Made by a program: the position numbers and the translations under genes. 64,000 bases of DNA. Source: JAOPZW01 sp963835295 (GTDB lineage Bacteria; Actinomycetota; Thermoleophilia; Solirubrobacterales; Solirubrobacteraceae). The notes beneath the pieces are model-generated. The model was given only the letters and a program-made list of their open reading frames with translations. It ran no database searches and was not told the DNA's origin. Of the stretch, positions 1-12,286 are shown piece after piece (positions within the stretch are counted from its first letter, which is position 1; each line of letters opens with the position of its first letter). Location: positions 496,001 through 560,000 of the forward strand of contig CAWIEX010000002.1 of the NCBI GenBank assembly GCA_963835295.1, written 5' to 3'.

Positions 1-622
1 CGATGGCGGTGACCACGCCGACCTGCTCGCCGTGGGTCTCGAGCACGATGCCCTGCTCGATGTGCAGCTCGACCAGCGCGTGCACGCCGGCGGGATCGAT
101 GCGCGCGTCGCCCAGGCGATCGGGATCGAAGCCGGCCGCGCTCAGCGCCCTGGCCATGCTCGTGCCGTCGCGATCGACGAGCCGGTCGAGGTCGGCGCGC
201 TCGAGCTCGCCCGCGGCCGCGCGGCTGCCCACGCAGCCGGTGCCGAAGCGCGGCTCCTCGCCGGCCCAGGCGACGACGTCGATCGAGCGCCGCGGAGCCA
301 CGCCGCGCTCGCGCAGCGCGCGCACGGCCTCGATGGCGCCGAGGACCCCCAGGACGCCGTCGTAGGCCCCCGCGTTGAGCGTCGTGTCCACGTGCGAGCC
401 CGTGATGAGCACCGGTGCGTCGGGCTCGTGGCCCTCCCAGAGGCCGAAGAGGTTCCCCACCGCGTCGAGCCGCGTCTCGAGGCCCGCGCCGCGCATGCGC
501 TCGGCAACCCACTCGAGCGCGCTCGCGTAGGTCGGCGTGTAGACCTCGCGCGTGATCCCGCCGGCCTCCGGGTCGTCGTTGAATCGCGCCAGCTCGGCGA
601 TGGCGTCGTCCAGGGCGCTCAC
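1..622 (-). CDS. M20-family amidohydrolase (ureidoglycolate/N-carbamoyl amino acid hydrolase type), 3' end cut off
   Basis: This is a zinc-dependent amidase of the M20 allantoate/ureidoglycolate/N-carbamoyl-amino-acid hydrolase group. The visible N-terminal ~207 residues contain metal-site motifs: GSHVDTT, AGAYDGVLGVL, WAGEEPRFG and ELHIEQGIVLE. The reading frame runs off base 1, so the C-terminal part is missing. The GTG start at 622 lies 11 bases after the stop of the allantoinase frame, which suggests one transcript with the two genes upstream. Beside an allantoinase and a second M20 enzyme, a role late in ureide breakdown, such as ureidoglycolate or carbamoyl-amino acid hydrolysis, is likely. 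The exact substrate cannot be read from the sequence. Confidence 0.85.
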   Translation of the reverse strand, partial: MSALDDAIAELARFNDDPEAGGITREVYTPTYASALEWVAERMRGAGLETRLDAVGNLFGLWEGHEPDAPVLITGSHVDTTLNAGAYDGVLGVLGAIEAVRALRERGVAPRRSIDVVAWAGEEPRFGTGCVGSRAAAGELERADLDRLVDRDGTSMARALSAAGFDPDRLGDARIDPAGVHALVELHIEQGIVLETHGEQVGVVTAI

Positions 623-633
623 GGCGCACAAGC

Positions 634-1963
634 CTAGGCGCCGCGGCGCAGCACGCGCCCGCAGGGCTCGCCGACGGCCCGCCCGTCGAGCGCAATCGTG
701 CGCCCGCGCAGGATCGTGCGCACCACGCGGCCGCGCAGCGTCCGGCCCACGAACGGGCTCAGCCGATGGCGATCGAGCAGCTCCTCGCGGGCCACCGTCC
801 ACGTCGCCGCCGGGTCGACGAGCGCCACGTCGGCGTCGGCGCCCACCTCGAGCGCGCCCTTGGCCGGCGCCAGCCCGAAGCGCCGCGAGGGCGCGGCGGC
901 GAGCAGCTCGGCCAGCGCGTCCGGCGCCAGGCCGCGGCCGACCACGCCCTCGTCGAAGAGCAGCGCCAGCAGCGTCTGGGCGCCGGCGATCCCGCCCCAC
1001 ACGGCGAAGAAGTCCTCGCCCTGCTTGAGCGCCGCCGGCGCGGGCGAGTGGTCAGTGGCCACGAGGTCGACGTCCCCTGCCCGCAGCGCGTCCCACAGCG
1101 CCTCGCGCTCGCGGGCGCGGCGCAGCGGCGGCGCGCACTTCGCCACCGCGCCCAGGCGCTCGGCGTCGTCGGCATCGAGGACCAGGTAGTGCGGGCACGT
1201 CTCGCAGCTCACGTCGACGCCCCGCGCCCGCGCCTGCGCCACGAGGGCGACGCCGCGGCCGCTGGAGACGTGGACGACGTGCAGCGCGCAGCCCGTCTCG
1301 GCGGCGAAGGCGATCGCGCGGGCGATGGCCTCGAGCTCGGCGAGGACCGGGCGCGACGCCAGGTAGTCGCGCACGCCGACGCGTCCCTCGGCCACCGCCC
1401 GGCGCGCCAGGCGGGCCGTGAGCTCCTCGCTCTCGGCGTGCACCGCCACCGGCAGCCCCAGGCGCGCCGCGCGCTCCATGCCCTCCAGGAGCGTCAGGTC
1501 GTCGGCGGCCTCGAACTCCTGCACCCCGCTGGCCGCCATGAAGGCCTTGAAGCCCACGACGCCGCGGGCCGCGAGCTCGTCGAGGCGGTCGCGGTCGCCG
1601 GGGACGAGGCCGCCCCACAGGGCGACGTCGACGCGCGCGACGCCCCTCGCCGCCGCGACCTTCGCGTCGAAGGCGGCGCCGTCGATGGTGGGCGGCACGG
1701 CGTTGAGCGGCATGTCGATCGCGCAGGTCGTCCCGCCCGCCGCCAGCGCGGCGGTGCCGGTGGCGAACCCCTCCCAGTCGGCGCGCCCGGGCTCGTTGAG
1801 GTGGACGTGGGCGTCGACCACGCCGGGCAGGACGAGCAGCCCGCGCGCGTCGACCTCCTCGCGCGCCGCGCCGCCGAGCTCGGGCGCCGACGGCGACGAT
1901 CCGCCCGTCGGCCACGGCGAGGTCGCGCTCGTCGCCGCGGATCAGCAGGTCGACGTCGCTCAC
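634..1963 (-). pseudogene. allB: Allantoinase/dihydroorotase-family cyclic amidohydrolase, apparent frameshift near its N-terminus
   Basis: This would open the hydantoin ring of allantoin (allantoinase) or a related cyclic amide. The frame ending at 634 carries PGVVDAHVHLNEPGR (metal-binding HxH), the carbamylated-lysine region VGFKAFMA, the later histidines HAES and HVVHVSSGRG, and ATDHSPAP. The expected first ~27 residues (SDVDLLIRG...DGRIVAVG) are in another frame starting at GTG 1963. That GTG overlaps the stop of the upstream amidohydrolase by four bases (GTGA), so it is a credible start. The frames join near 1882-1890, where one extra base, or two lost bases, separates AVG from PELGGAAREEVDARG. 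No ATG, GTG or TTG lies upstream in the downstream frame before its stop. It is either a real inactivating frameshift or a sequence error. Confidence 0.8.
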
Positions 1964-3204
1964 CGCGCGAGCCCGCGGACGAAGCCGTGCAGCACGTCGA
2001 GCGCCACCGCGACGTCGGCCTCCTCGACGGACTCGTCGGGGTGGTGGCTGATGCCGCCCGCGCAGCGGACGAAGAGCATCGCCACCCCGGTCAGCTCCGC
2101 GAGCGCGACCCCGTCGTGGCCGGCGCCGCTGGGCAGCGTGACCACCGGCAGCCCGCGCTCGGCGACCGCGGCGGACAGCGCCGCGGTCAGCGCGCCGTCG
2201 GCGGTCACCGCCGGCGTGCTCATGACCTCGCGCCAGCCCACCTCGACCCCGCGCGCGGCGCCGATCCGCCGCGCCTCGGCGCGCAGCCCCGACACGGCCG
2301 CCTCACGCACGACGTCGTCGGCATGACGGACGTCGAGCGACGCGACCGCCGCCCCCGGCACGACGTTCGCCGCCCCGGGCCGCGCCTCGAGCCGGCCCAC
2401 CGTCGCCACCAGGCCGGGCTCGGCGCGCCCCGCGCCCTCCACCGCGAGCACCCACTCGGCCGCCGCGCAGGCGGCGTCGTGGCGCGCGTCCATCGGCACC
2501 GTCCCGGCGTGCCCGGCGCGCCCCGAGAAGTCGAGCTCGGCCCGCGAGGCCCCGGCGATCGCGCTGACCACCCCGACCGGCACGCCGCGGCCCTCGAGCA
2601 CAGGCCCCTGCTCGATGTGGACCTCGCAGTAGCCGAGCAGCGGCTCGCCGCGCCGGGCGGCGCCGGCGACGTCCTGCGGCGCGCCCCCAAAGGCGCGCAG
2701 CGCGTCGGCCACGGTCACGCCGTCGTCGTCGACGAGGCCCAGCAGACCGGGATCGAAGCTCCCCGCCACGGCGCGGCTGCCGAGATAGGCGGTGCCGTAG
2801 CGCAGGCCCTCCTCGTCGCTGAAGCCCAGCACCTCGATCGCGAAGGGCAGCGCGGTCCCCTCCGCGCGCAGGCGCTCGACGCAGGCCACCGCGACCAGGA
2901 CCCCGAGCGGGCCGTCGAAGGCGCCGGCGTCGCGCACGGTGTCGAGGTGCGAGCCCAGCAGCAGCGTCCCCGCGGCCCGGTCGGCGCCCTCGATCCGGCC
3001 GACGAGGTTGCCGGCCGCATCGGTGCGCACGGCCATTCCGGCCGCGGCCATCCACCCGCCGACGAGGTCGTTGGCACGCGCCATGGCCGGCGTGGCGAAG
3101 CGCCGCGTGAGACGGCCCTCCTCCTCGCTGACCGCGCTGAGCTCGCGGCAGCGCTCCATGACCTGCCGCGCGAGGGCCGGCCGAGAGGCGGCGTGTGCTT
3201 CCAT
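1960..3204 (-). CDS. allC: Allantoate amidohydrolase-like M20 hydrolase
   Basis: A 414-residue M20 metallopeptidase-fold amidohydrolase. By family it removes ammonia from allantoate or hydrolyses a related carbamoyl compound in purine-ring breakdown. Metal ligands are seen in GSHLDTVRDAG, AFDGPLGVL, GFSDEEG, EVHIEQGPV and SHHPDES. The lid domain follows (SGRAGHAGTVPMDAR). I chose ATG 3204 (MEAHAASR). Upstream in-frame starts would run to 3237 and into the divergent Fe-S gene, which starts at 3231. The stop overlaps the allantoinase GTG start by four bases. Only 26 bases separate it from the divergent oxidoreductase operon, so both promoters must lie inside or around the two 5' ends. Substrate assignment is inference from neighbours. 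Confidence 0.85.
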   Translation of the reverse strand: MEAHAASRPALARQVMERCRELSAVSEEEGRLTRRFATPAMARANDLVGGWMAAAGMAVRTDAAGNLVGRIEGADRAAGTLLLGSHLDTVRDAGAFDGPLGVLVAVACVERLRAEGTALPFAIEVLGFSDEEGLRYGTAYLGSRAVAGSFDPGLLGLVDDDGVTVADALRAFGGAPQDVAGAARRGEPLLGYCEVHIEQGPVLEGRGVPVGVVSAIAGASRAELDFSGRAGHAGTVPMDARHDAACAAAEWVLAVEGAGRAEPGLVATVGRLEARPGAANVVPGAAVASLDVRHADDVVREAAVSGLRAEARRIGAARGVEVGWREVMSTPAVTADGALTAALSAAVAERGLPVVTLPSGAGHDGVALAELTGVAMLFVRCAGGISHHPDESVEEADVAVALDVLHGFVRGLAR

Positions 3205-3230
3205 GGAGATCGAGGGTAGGGAGCCCCGTG

Positions 3231-3719
3231 ATGGCAAGCGAGCAGACCTTCCACCAGCCGACCGTCCTGCGCATCAACGGCGCCGAGCACGAGCTCGTGC
3301 TCGACACGCGGGCCACGCTGCTCGACGTGCTGCGCGAGCAGCTGGGCCTGACCGGCGCCAAGAAGGGCTGCGACCACGGGCAGTGCGGCGCCTGCACGGT
3401 GCTGCTCGACGGGCGCCGCGCGAACGCGTGCCTGCTGCTCGCGGTCACCCTCGACGGCCTCGACGTCGTGACCATCGAGGGGCTGGCGGCCGACGGCGCG
3501 CCGCACCCGCTGCAGGAGGCCTTCGTCGAGCACGACGCGTTCCAGTGCGGCTACTGCACGCCGGGGCAGATCTGCTCGGCGGCGGCGGTGCTCGACGAGG
3601 CACGCGCCGAGGGCGTGGCGCTCGACGACGACGAGATCCGCGAGCGCATGAGCGGCAACCTGTGCCGCTGCGGCGCCTACGTCAACATCGTGGCGGCCAT
3701 CGCCGACGTCGCACGATGA
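3231..3719 (+). CDS. Molybdenum hydroxylase, [2Fe-2S] subunit
   Basis: Small electron-transfer subunit of a xanthine dehydrogenase/aldehyde oxidoreductase complex, 162 residues. The plant-type [2Fe-2S] ligands are in CDHGQCGACTVLLDG with the fourth Cys in ANACLLL. The second cluster is formed by QCGYCTPGQ and NLCRCGAYVN. Both full sets are present. The start ATG 3231 follows AGGGAG. The stop overlaps the next gene's ATG (ATGA), which shows a translationally coupled operon. The length matches YagT/PaoA-like proteins without a twin-arginine leader, so a cytoplasmic enzyme is likely. Confidence 0.93.
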   Translation: MASEQTFHQPTVLRINGAEHELVLDTRATLLDVLREQLGLTGAKKGCDHGQCGACTVLLDGRRANACLLLAVTLDGLDVVTIEGLAADGAPHPLQEAFVEHDAFQCGYCTPGQICSAAAVLDEARAEGVALDDDEIRERMSGNLCRCGAYVNIVAAIADVAR

Positions 3720-4702
3720 GGCCGTTCGCCTACGAGCGGGCGCGCGACGCGGCCGGCGCGCTCGCGGCCAGCGCCGAGGCGCCGGGCGCGCGCTATCTCG
3801 CCGGCGGCACGAACCTCGTCGACCTCATGAAGCTCGGCGTCGAGCAGCCGGCCCGGCTCGTGGACGTGTCGCGCCTGCCGATGGACACGGTCGAGGAGCT
3901 GCCCGACGGCGGCCTGCGCATCGGCGCCAACGTCCGCAACAGCGACCTGGCGGTCAGCGAGAGCGTGCGCGAGCGCTACCCGCTGCTCTCGCAGGCGCTG
4001 CTCTCCGGCGCCTCCGGCCAGCTGCGCAACCGCGCCACGATCGCCGGCAACCTGCTGCAGCGCACGCGCTGCGCCTACTTCCAGGACGTCTCCAAGCCGT
4101 GCAACAAGCGCATCCCCGGCTCGGGCTGCCCGGCGCGCGAGGGCGATCACCGCAACCTCGCCATCCTCGGGCACTCGTCGGCGTGCGTGGCCACGCATCC
4201 CTCGGACATGGCCGTGGCGATGGTCGCGATCGGCGGCGAGGTGCACGTCCTCGGCCCGCGCGGCACGCGCACCATCCCGCTCGGGGGGCTGCACCGGCTG
4301 CCCGGCGACGAGCCCCAGCGCGACACCGTGCTCGCGCCCGGCGACCTCATCACGGCGGTCGAGCTGACCCCGCTGCGCTACGCCCGCCGCTCGCGCTACC
4401 GCAAGGTCCGCGACCGCGCGTCCTTCTCCTTCGCCGTCGTGTCGCTCGCCGCCGCCGTCGACGTCGGCGACGGGACGGTGCGCGACTGCCGCATCGCCTT
4501 CGGCGGGCTCGCCCACGCGCCGTGGCGAGCGCTGCGCGCCGAGGAGCTCCTGCGCGGCGCACCCGCGACGCCGGAGAGCTTCGCCCGCGCGGCGGACGCC
4601 GAGCTCGAGCAGGCGCTCCCGCTGCGCGACAACACCTTCAAGGTCGCGCTGGCGCGCAACCTCATGGTCCGCACGCTGTCCGAGCTGTGCGAGGCGCCGT
4701 GA
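3716..4702 (+). CDS. Molybdenum hydroxylase, FAD subunit with extra [4Fe-4S] cysteines (PaoB/YagS type)
   Basis: FAD-binding middle subunit, 328 residues. The N-terminal FAD motif is YLAGGTNLVDLMK, followed by IGANVRNSDL and GASGQLRNRATIAGNLLQ. It carries a cysteine-rich insertion: RTRCAYFQD, KPCNKRIPGSGCPA and HSSACVATHPSDMA. In the family this insertion binds a [4Fe-4S] cluster and is typical of PaoABC/YagTSR-like aldehyde oxidoreductases and relatives rather than classical xanthine dehydrogenase. The start overlaps the upstream stop (ATGA) and its own stop shares one base with the next start (TGATG). I infer an electron path from Mo through Fe-S to FAD. Confidence 0.92.
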   Translation: MRPFAYERARDAAGALAASAEAPGARYLAGGTNLVDLMKLGVEQPARLVDVSRLPMDTVEELPDGGLRIGANVRNSDLAVSESVRERYPLLSQALLSGASGQLRNRATIAGNLLQRTRCAYFQDVSKPCNKRIPGSGCPAREGDHRNLAILGHSSACVATHPSDMAVAMVAIGGEVHVLGPRGTRTIPLGGLHRLPGDEPQRDTVLAPGDLITAVELTPLRYARRSRYRKVRDRASFSFAVVSLAAAVDVGDGTVRDCRIAFGGLAHAPWRALRAEELLRGAPATPESFARAADAELEQALPLRDNTFKVALARNLMVRTLSELCEAP

Positions 4703-6815
4703 TGGCCGGCACGCTCGACCGGCCGGCGGTCGGCGCGGCGATGGCGCGCGTCGAGGGCTTCGAGAAGGTCACCGGAGCGGCGCGCTACGCGGTCGAGCAC
4801 GACGTCGAGGGCGTGGTCCACGCGTGCGTCGTGCAGTCGACCGTGGCCAAGGGCGTTGTGCGCGGCGTGGACGCCGGCGCGGCGCTCGCCCTCCGCGGCG
4901 TGCTCGCCGTGCTGTGGCACGAGAACGCTCCGCGCGTGGCCAGCGACGACGACCTCGAGCTCGCCGTCCTGCAGCGGCCCGACGTCGCCTATCGCGGCCA
5001 GATCGTCGCCGTGGCCGTCGCCGACAGCCTCGAGGTCGCGCGCCAAGCCGCTGCCCTCGTCCGCGTGGACTACGACGCCGCGCCCCACGACGTCGAGCTG
5101 ACCTCCGATCACCCGAAGCTCTACAAGCCCGACAAGGTCAACCCGGCCTTCGACACCGACACCGAGCGCGGCGACGTCGAGGCCGGCCTGGCGGCGGCCG
5201 CGACGACCATCGACGCGACCTACAGCACCCCGGCCCAGCACAACAACCCGATGGAGCCGCACGCCACGCTCGCGCTGTGGCGCGACGGCGACCTCACGCT
5301 CTACGAGTCCACGCAAGGGGCGCCGATGGCGCGCAACACGATCGCCAAGGTGCTGGGGCTCGAGCCCGAGCGCGTCCGGGTGATCGCTCCGCACGTGGGC
5401 GGCGGCTTCGGCGCCAAGGGCACGCCCAAGCCCAACGCGATCGTCGCCGCGCTGGCCGCCCGCCACGTTCAGCGCCCGGTCAAGCTCGCGGTCACGCGCC
5501 AGCAGATGTTCGCCATCACCGGCTACCGGACGCCGACCATCCAGCGCCTGCGCCTGGGCGCCGACACCGACGGGCGCCTGACCGCGATCTCGCACGAGGT
5601 CTTCGAGCAGAGCTCGACCCTGCGCGAGTTCGCCGAGCAGACGGCGGTGCCGACGCGCACGATGTACGCGGCGCCCAACCGCCGGACCAGCCACCGGCTC
5701 GCCCGCCTCGACGTGCCCACCCCGACGTGGATGCGCGCGCCCGGGGAGACGCCGGGCATGTACGCCCTGGAGTGCGCGATGGACGAGCTCGCCATCGCGT
5801 GCGGGATCGACCCCGTCGAGCTGCGGATCCGCAACGAGCCCGAGGTCGAGCCCGAGAGCGGCGTGCCCTTCAGCTCGCGCCACCTCGTTGCCTGCCTGCG
5901 CGAGGGCGCCGAGCGCTTCGGCTGGAGCGGCCGCGACCCGACGCCGGGGCCCGCCGCGAGGGCCGCTGGCTGATCGGCACCGGCGTCGCCTCCTCGACCT
6001 ACCCGGCCCGGCGCCGGCCCTCGCAGGCCATCGCCCGTGTCGAGCCCGACGGGCGCTTCGTCGTGCGCATCGGCGCCGCCGACATCGGCACCGGAGCGCG
6101 CACGGTGCTCACCCAGATCGCCGCCGACGCGCTCGGCGCCGACCCGGCGCTGGTCACCGTGGAGCTGGGCGACAGCGCCCTGCCCTTCGCCATGCTGGCC
6201 GGCGGCTCGATGGGGACCGCCTCGTGGGGCTCGGCGGTGGTCAAGGCCTGCGCGCTGCTCTCTGAGCGCCTCGGCGAGGTCGGCGGCGAGGTGCCGGCCG
6301 CCGGCTTCGAGGTCAGCGCCGACACCGCCGACGACGTCGCCGCCGACGAGCGCCTGGAGCGCCACGCCTTCGGCGCGCAGTTCGCCGAGGTCCGCGTCGA
6401 CGTCGACACCGGCGAGGCCCGGGTCCCGCGCCTGCTCGGCGTCTTCGCCGCCGGGCGCATCCTCAACCCGTTGACCGCCCGCTCGCAGCTCATCGGCGGG
6501 ATGACCATGGGCCTGTCCATGGCCCTGCACGAGGAGAGCATCCTCGACCGCGAGTTCGGCGATTACCTCAACCACGACTTCGCCCAGTACCACGTCGCCG
6601 CATGCGCGGACGTCGTGCAGCTCGAGGCGACCTGGCTCGACGAGGACGACGCGCACCTCAACCCGATGGGCGCCAAGGGCATCGGCGAGATCGGCATCGT
6701 GGGCACGGCGGCCGCGATCGCCAACGCCGTCCACCACGCGACCACCATCCGCGTCCGCGACCTGCCGCTGCGCCTGGACCGCCTGCTCGAGGCCGGCCTC
6801 AGCGCGGCAGGGTGA
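4702..6815 (+). pseudogene. Molybdenum hydroxylase, molybdopterin (catalytic) subunit, apparent -1 frameshift
   Basis: Large subunit of the xanthine/aldehyde oxidoreductase complex. The first ~415 residues, from ATG 4702 (MAGTLDRPAVGAAM), include VGGGFGAKGTPKPNA and TPTWMRAPGETPGMYALE. The remaining ~290 residues include GTGVASSTYPARR, GAADIGTGARTVLTQIAAD, GGSMGTASWGS and GAKGIGEIGIVG, whose Glu is the catalytic base in the family. The halves lie in different frames and join at a GGGG run (5946-5949). One additional G would restore PGARREGRWLIGTG. Joined, it would be about 704 residues, close to the family size. It is therefore a genuine recent frameshift or a homopolymer error. Its end overlaps the convergent kinase gene by 17 bases. 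Confidence 0.85.
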
Positions 6816-7887
6816 AGCGAAAGGCGCTGCCGCCACCCTCGGCGGGCTCGACCCAGATGTGCCCGCCGTGGGCCTCGACGACGCGCCGGCACACCGCCAG
6901 CCCGATGCCCGTCCCCTCCGTGTCGCCGTGGACGCGGGCGAACATCCGGAAGATCCGGCTCGCGTGGTCGGGGTCGACGCCCAGCCCGTTGTCGCGCACG
7001 GTCACGACCCACTCCTCGCGGTGGGCGTGCGCGAAGACCTCCACGCGCGGCGGCTGCTCGCCGCGGAACTTCACCGCGTTGCCGACGAGGTTCTGCAGCA
7101 GACGGCGCAACTGGCGCACGTCGCCGTCGATCTCCGGCAGCGGCCCGACCTCGAGGGTCGCGCCGGCCGCGTCCAGCCGCGCGCGCAGGTCCTGCGCGAC
7201 CTCGGCCATCACCTGGCTGAGCGCCAGCCGCTCGCGGCGCAGCTCCCCGGCGCGCGCATAGGCGAGCACGCCGTCGATGAGCTCCCCGGCCCGCTCGGCG
7301 CTCGCGCGCAGCAGGCGCAGGACGTCGTCGGATGGCGGCTCGTCGGCTCGGCGCTCCAGCAAGGTGACGAGGTGCGTGATCCCCGAGACCGGCTCGCGCA
7401 GGTCGTGGGCGACGACGTCGGCGAAGCTGCGCAGCTCGGCCTCCATCCGCCGCTGGTCGGTCACGTCGGTGAGGAAGACGACGAGGCCGTCGCCGAGCTT
7501 CGCCGTGCGCTGGATGAACGTGCCGAGCATGTAGCCATCGCCGAACGGCGTGTCGTAGGTGATCTCCCGGACCCACGGCTCGCCGTCGTCGCACACCCGG
7601 ACGTAGGCGTCGAAGGCATCGCTGCCGCGCATCTGCGGCAGCGCGTCCAGCAGGGTGTAGCGGTCGGGCATGCTCGCCACGAGGCGGAAGCTGCGCATGA
7701 TCGAGGGGTTGCCGTAGCCGAAGGCGAAGTCGACGATGCGCCCGCCTTCGTCGCGGATCGCCCACAGCACGCCCACGGCCTCGGGGAAGCTCTCGAGCAG
7801 CGCGCGGAACCCCTTGGCGCCCTGCTCGCCGAGCAGCGCGGCGAGCTTCGGGTCCTCGCCCCAGGGTTCCGGCTGCTTGTCGGCCAT
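6799..7887 (-). CDS. PAS-like sensor histidine kinase
   Basis: A 362-residue kinase without obvious membrane segments. An N-terminal sensor region (~20-150), probably a PAS fold, precedes a HisKA dimerisation domain with the phosphorylatable His in VVAHDLREPVSG. The ATPase domain shows the N box NLVGNAVKFRG, the G1 box DNGLGVDP and the G2 box GTGIGLAVCRRVVEAHGG. This architecture resembles soluble phytochrome-like kinases, but no chromophore-binding domain is visible. ATG 7887 (MADKQPEP) is preferred because longer starts would overlap the peptidase gene upstream. No response regulator is adjacent, so its partner is unknown. Confidence 0.85.
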   Translation of the reverse strand: MADKQPEPWGEDPKLAALLGEQGAKGFRALLESFPEAVGVLWAIRDEGGRIVDFAFGYGNPSIMRSFRLVASMPDRYTLLDALPQMRGSDAFDAYVRVCDDGEPWVREITYDTPFGDGYMLGTFIQRTAKLGDGLVVFLTDVTDQRRMEAELRSFADVVAHDLREPVSGITHLVTLLERRADEPPSDDVLRLLRASAERAGELIDGVLAYARAGELRRERLALSQVMAEVAQDLRARLDAAGATLEVGPLPEIDGDVRQLRRLLQNLVGNAVKFRGEQPPRVEVFAHAHREEWVVTVRDNGLGVDPDHASRIFRMFARVHGDTEGTGIGLAVCRRVVEAHGGHIWVEPAEGGGSAFRFTLPR

Positions 7888-7891
7888 GCGC

Positions 7892-9036
7892 CTACGGCAC
7901 GAGATCGTACGGCCGTTCGGTGAGCAGCTCGTAGCCGTCGTCGGTGACGAGCACCAGGTCCTCGACGCGCATCCCTCCATGCTGCGGATCGACGGTCCCC
8001 GGCTCGACGGCGACCACGTCGCCCGCGATGAGCGGCGCCCGGCCCGTGCGCCCGAGCGCGGGCGCCTCGTGGACCTCCAGGCCGACGCCGTGGCCGAGCC
8101 CGAAGTAGAAGCCGTGCTGGAGCGTCTCGCCGGGCTTCTTGGTCCGCTGGGTGGGATGCCCGGCGGCCTCGAACACGTCGCACGCCGCGCCGTAGATCTC
8201 GACGCCGGGCACGCCCGGGCGGGTGGTCGCGAGCGAGCGCTCGTGGGCCTCGAGCACGAGCCGGTGCAGGTCGGCCACCGCGTCGGTGATGTCGCCGCGC
8301 ACCCACGTGCGGGTCATGTCGGCCCAGCAGCCCGAGGCCTCGTCCTGCGGCCACAGGTCCAGGCAGATCGGCGCGTGCGCGGGCAGTGGGCCGCTGCCGG
8401 CCTCGTGCCCGACCGCGTCGCCGGGGCGCATGGGCGCCACGATGATGTCGTCGGGAGCCGGCGCGCCCAGGCGCGCGCAGACCTCGCGCACGCGGGCGCG
8501 CAGCAGCTCCGAGGTCAGCACCTCGCCCCCGTGGCGCAGCCCGTCGCCGTCGATCTCGGCCTCGCGCAGCACACGGGCGCACTCCTCCATGCCCGCGACC
8601 GCGGCCTGCGCGGCGCGGCGGATGCCGGCCAGCTCGGCGTCGGTCTTGTGGCGCCGGCGCTCGACGAAGAGCTCGTCGTCGGGCGTGAGCTCGATGCCCT
8701 CGGCCCGCAGGCGGTCGGCCACCGCGAGCGGGAAGTCGGGTGGCACGGCGGCCGCGGCGATCCCGAGCTCCCGCGCGGCGCGAACGTACAGCTCGCGATC
8801 GATCTGCTCGTAGGACAGCCCCTCCGCGATGAGCTCGTCGCGGCCGAACTGCTCGCCGAGCAGGCGCTCGAGCTCGGGCGCCTGCTGGGCGATGCGGTCG
8901 ACCTCGAGGACGTTGGTGAGGACCGCCCGGCGGCCGTCGATCTCGAGGTACAGGAACGCGTCGCCGATCCCGAGCGGGACCTCGTGGCGCAGCTCGGGCG
9001 AGCGCAGCGTGTCGCCGCAGATGAGGATCGCGGGCA

Positions 9037-9037
<1 letters not shown>
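7892..9037 (-). CDS. M24 metallopeptidase (Xaa-Pro aminopeptidase-like)
   Basis: A 381-residue pita-bread fold peptidase that by family removes N-terminal residues before proline. The dinuclear metal ligands are all visible: Asp in CLDLWPQDE, Asp in WADMTRTWV, His in GLGHGVGLEVHEAP, Glu in VAVEPGTV and Glu in RVEDLVLV. The N-terminal creatinase-like domain covers about the first 150 residues. The ATG shares one base with the aconitase stop (TGATG), so the two genes are probably co-transcribed. Substrate preference cannot be read from the sequence. Confidence 0.88.
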
Positions 9038-11862
<2,825 letters not shown>

Positions 11863-11875
11863 GGTCAGTGTCCTT

Positions 11876-12286
11876 TCAGGCGTCGTCGGGGAGCAGCACG
11901 AAGGGTTCCCCGCGCGGCGTTGTCAAGCTCCGGAAGTGTCGGTCGAAGGTCAGGATGCGGTTCGTGCGCAGCAGCCCGGCGAGCGCGACCAGCGATGCGT
12001 CCGTGAGTCCGAGCCAGGGATGCCGGCGGGCGATCGCGACCGTCTCGGTCAGCGCGTCAGCCCACCAGCGCGCCGCGTATGCCCCGGCTTCGAGGTCGTC
12101 CCACAGCGTCTGGCGTGCCCGGGCCCCGCCGCGGCGCTCGACGAGGTAGTCCATCTCGGCCACCGCCAGCGGGGTCGCCACGAGATCCTCGTCGGCCGTC
12201 GCGATCCACTCTGCCACCAGCCGATGGTCGGGGTCGGCCGCGTCGTACAGCGCGACGACGAAGTTGGTGTCGAGGACGACAGTCAA
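11876..12286 (-). CDS. vapC: PIN-domain ribonuclease toxin (VapC family)
   Basis: A 136-residue PIN nuclease, by family an RNase that cuts tRNA or rRNA when its antitoxin is lost. The acidic residues of the active site are seen in VVLDTNFVVALYD, AVAEMDYL, GLTDASLVAL and LTFDRHF. The start is TTG 12286, whose TTGA overlaps the VapB stop by four bases. This is the usual coupled arrangement of toxin and antitoxin. It ends 13 bases before aconitase. The short spacing to neighbours on both sides means that readthrough could link toxin expression to aconitase. Confidence 0.88.
   Translation of the reverse strand: MTVVLDTNFVVALYDAADPDHRLVAEWIATADEDLVATPLAVAEMDYLVERRGGARARQTLWDDLEAGAYAARWWADALTETVAIARRHPWLGLTDASLVALAGLLRTNRILTFDRHFRSLTTPRGEPFVLLPDDA

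Noticed and set aside
766..3219. Very long open frame on the plus strand opposite the ureide cluster
   Set aside because: It is the antisense shadow of the amidohydrolase genes, is Arg/His/Ala-rich without domains, and arises from GC-rich codon bias.
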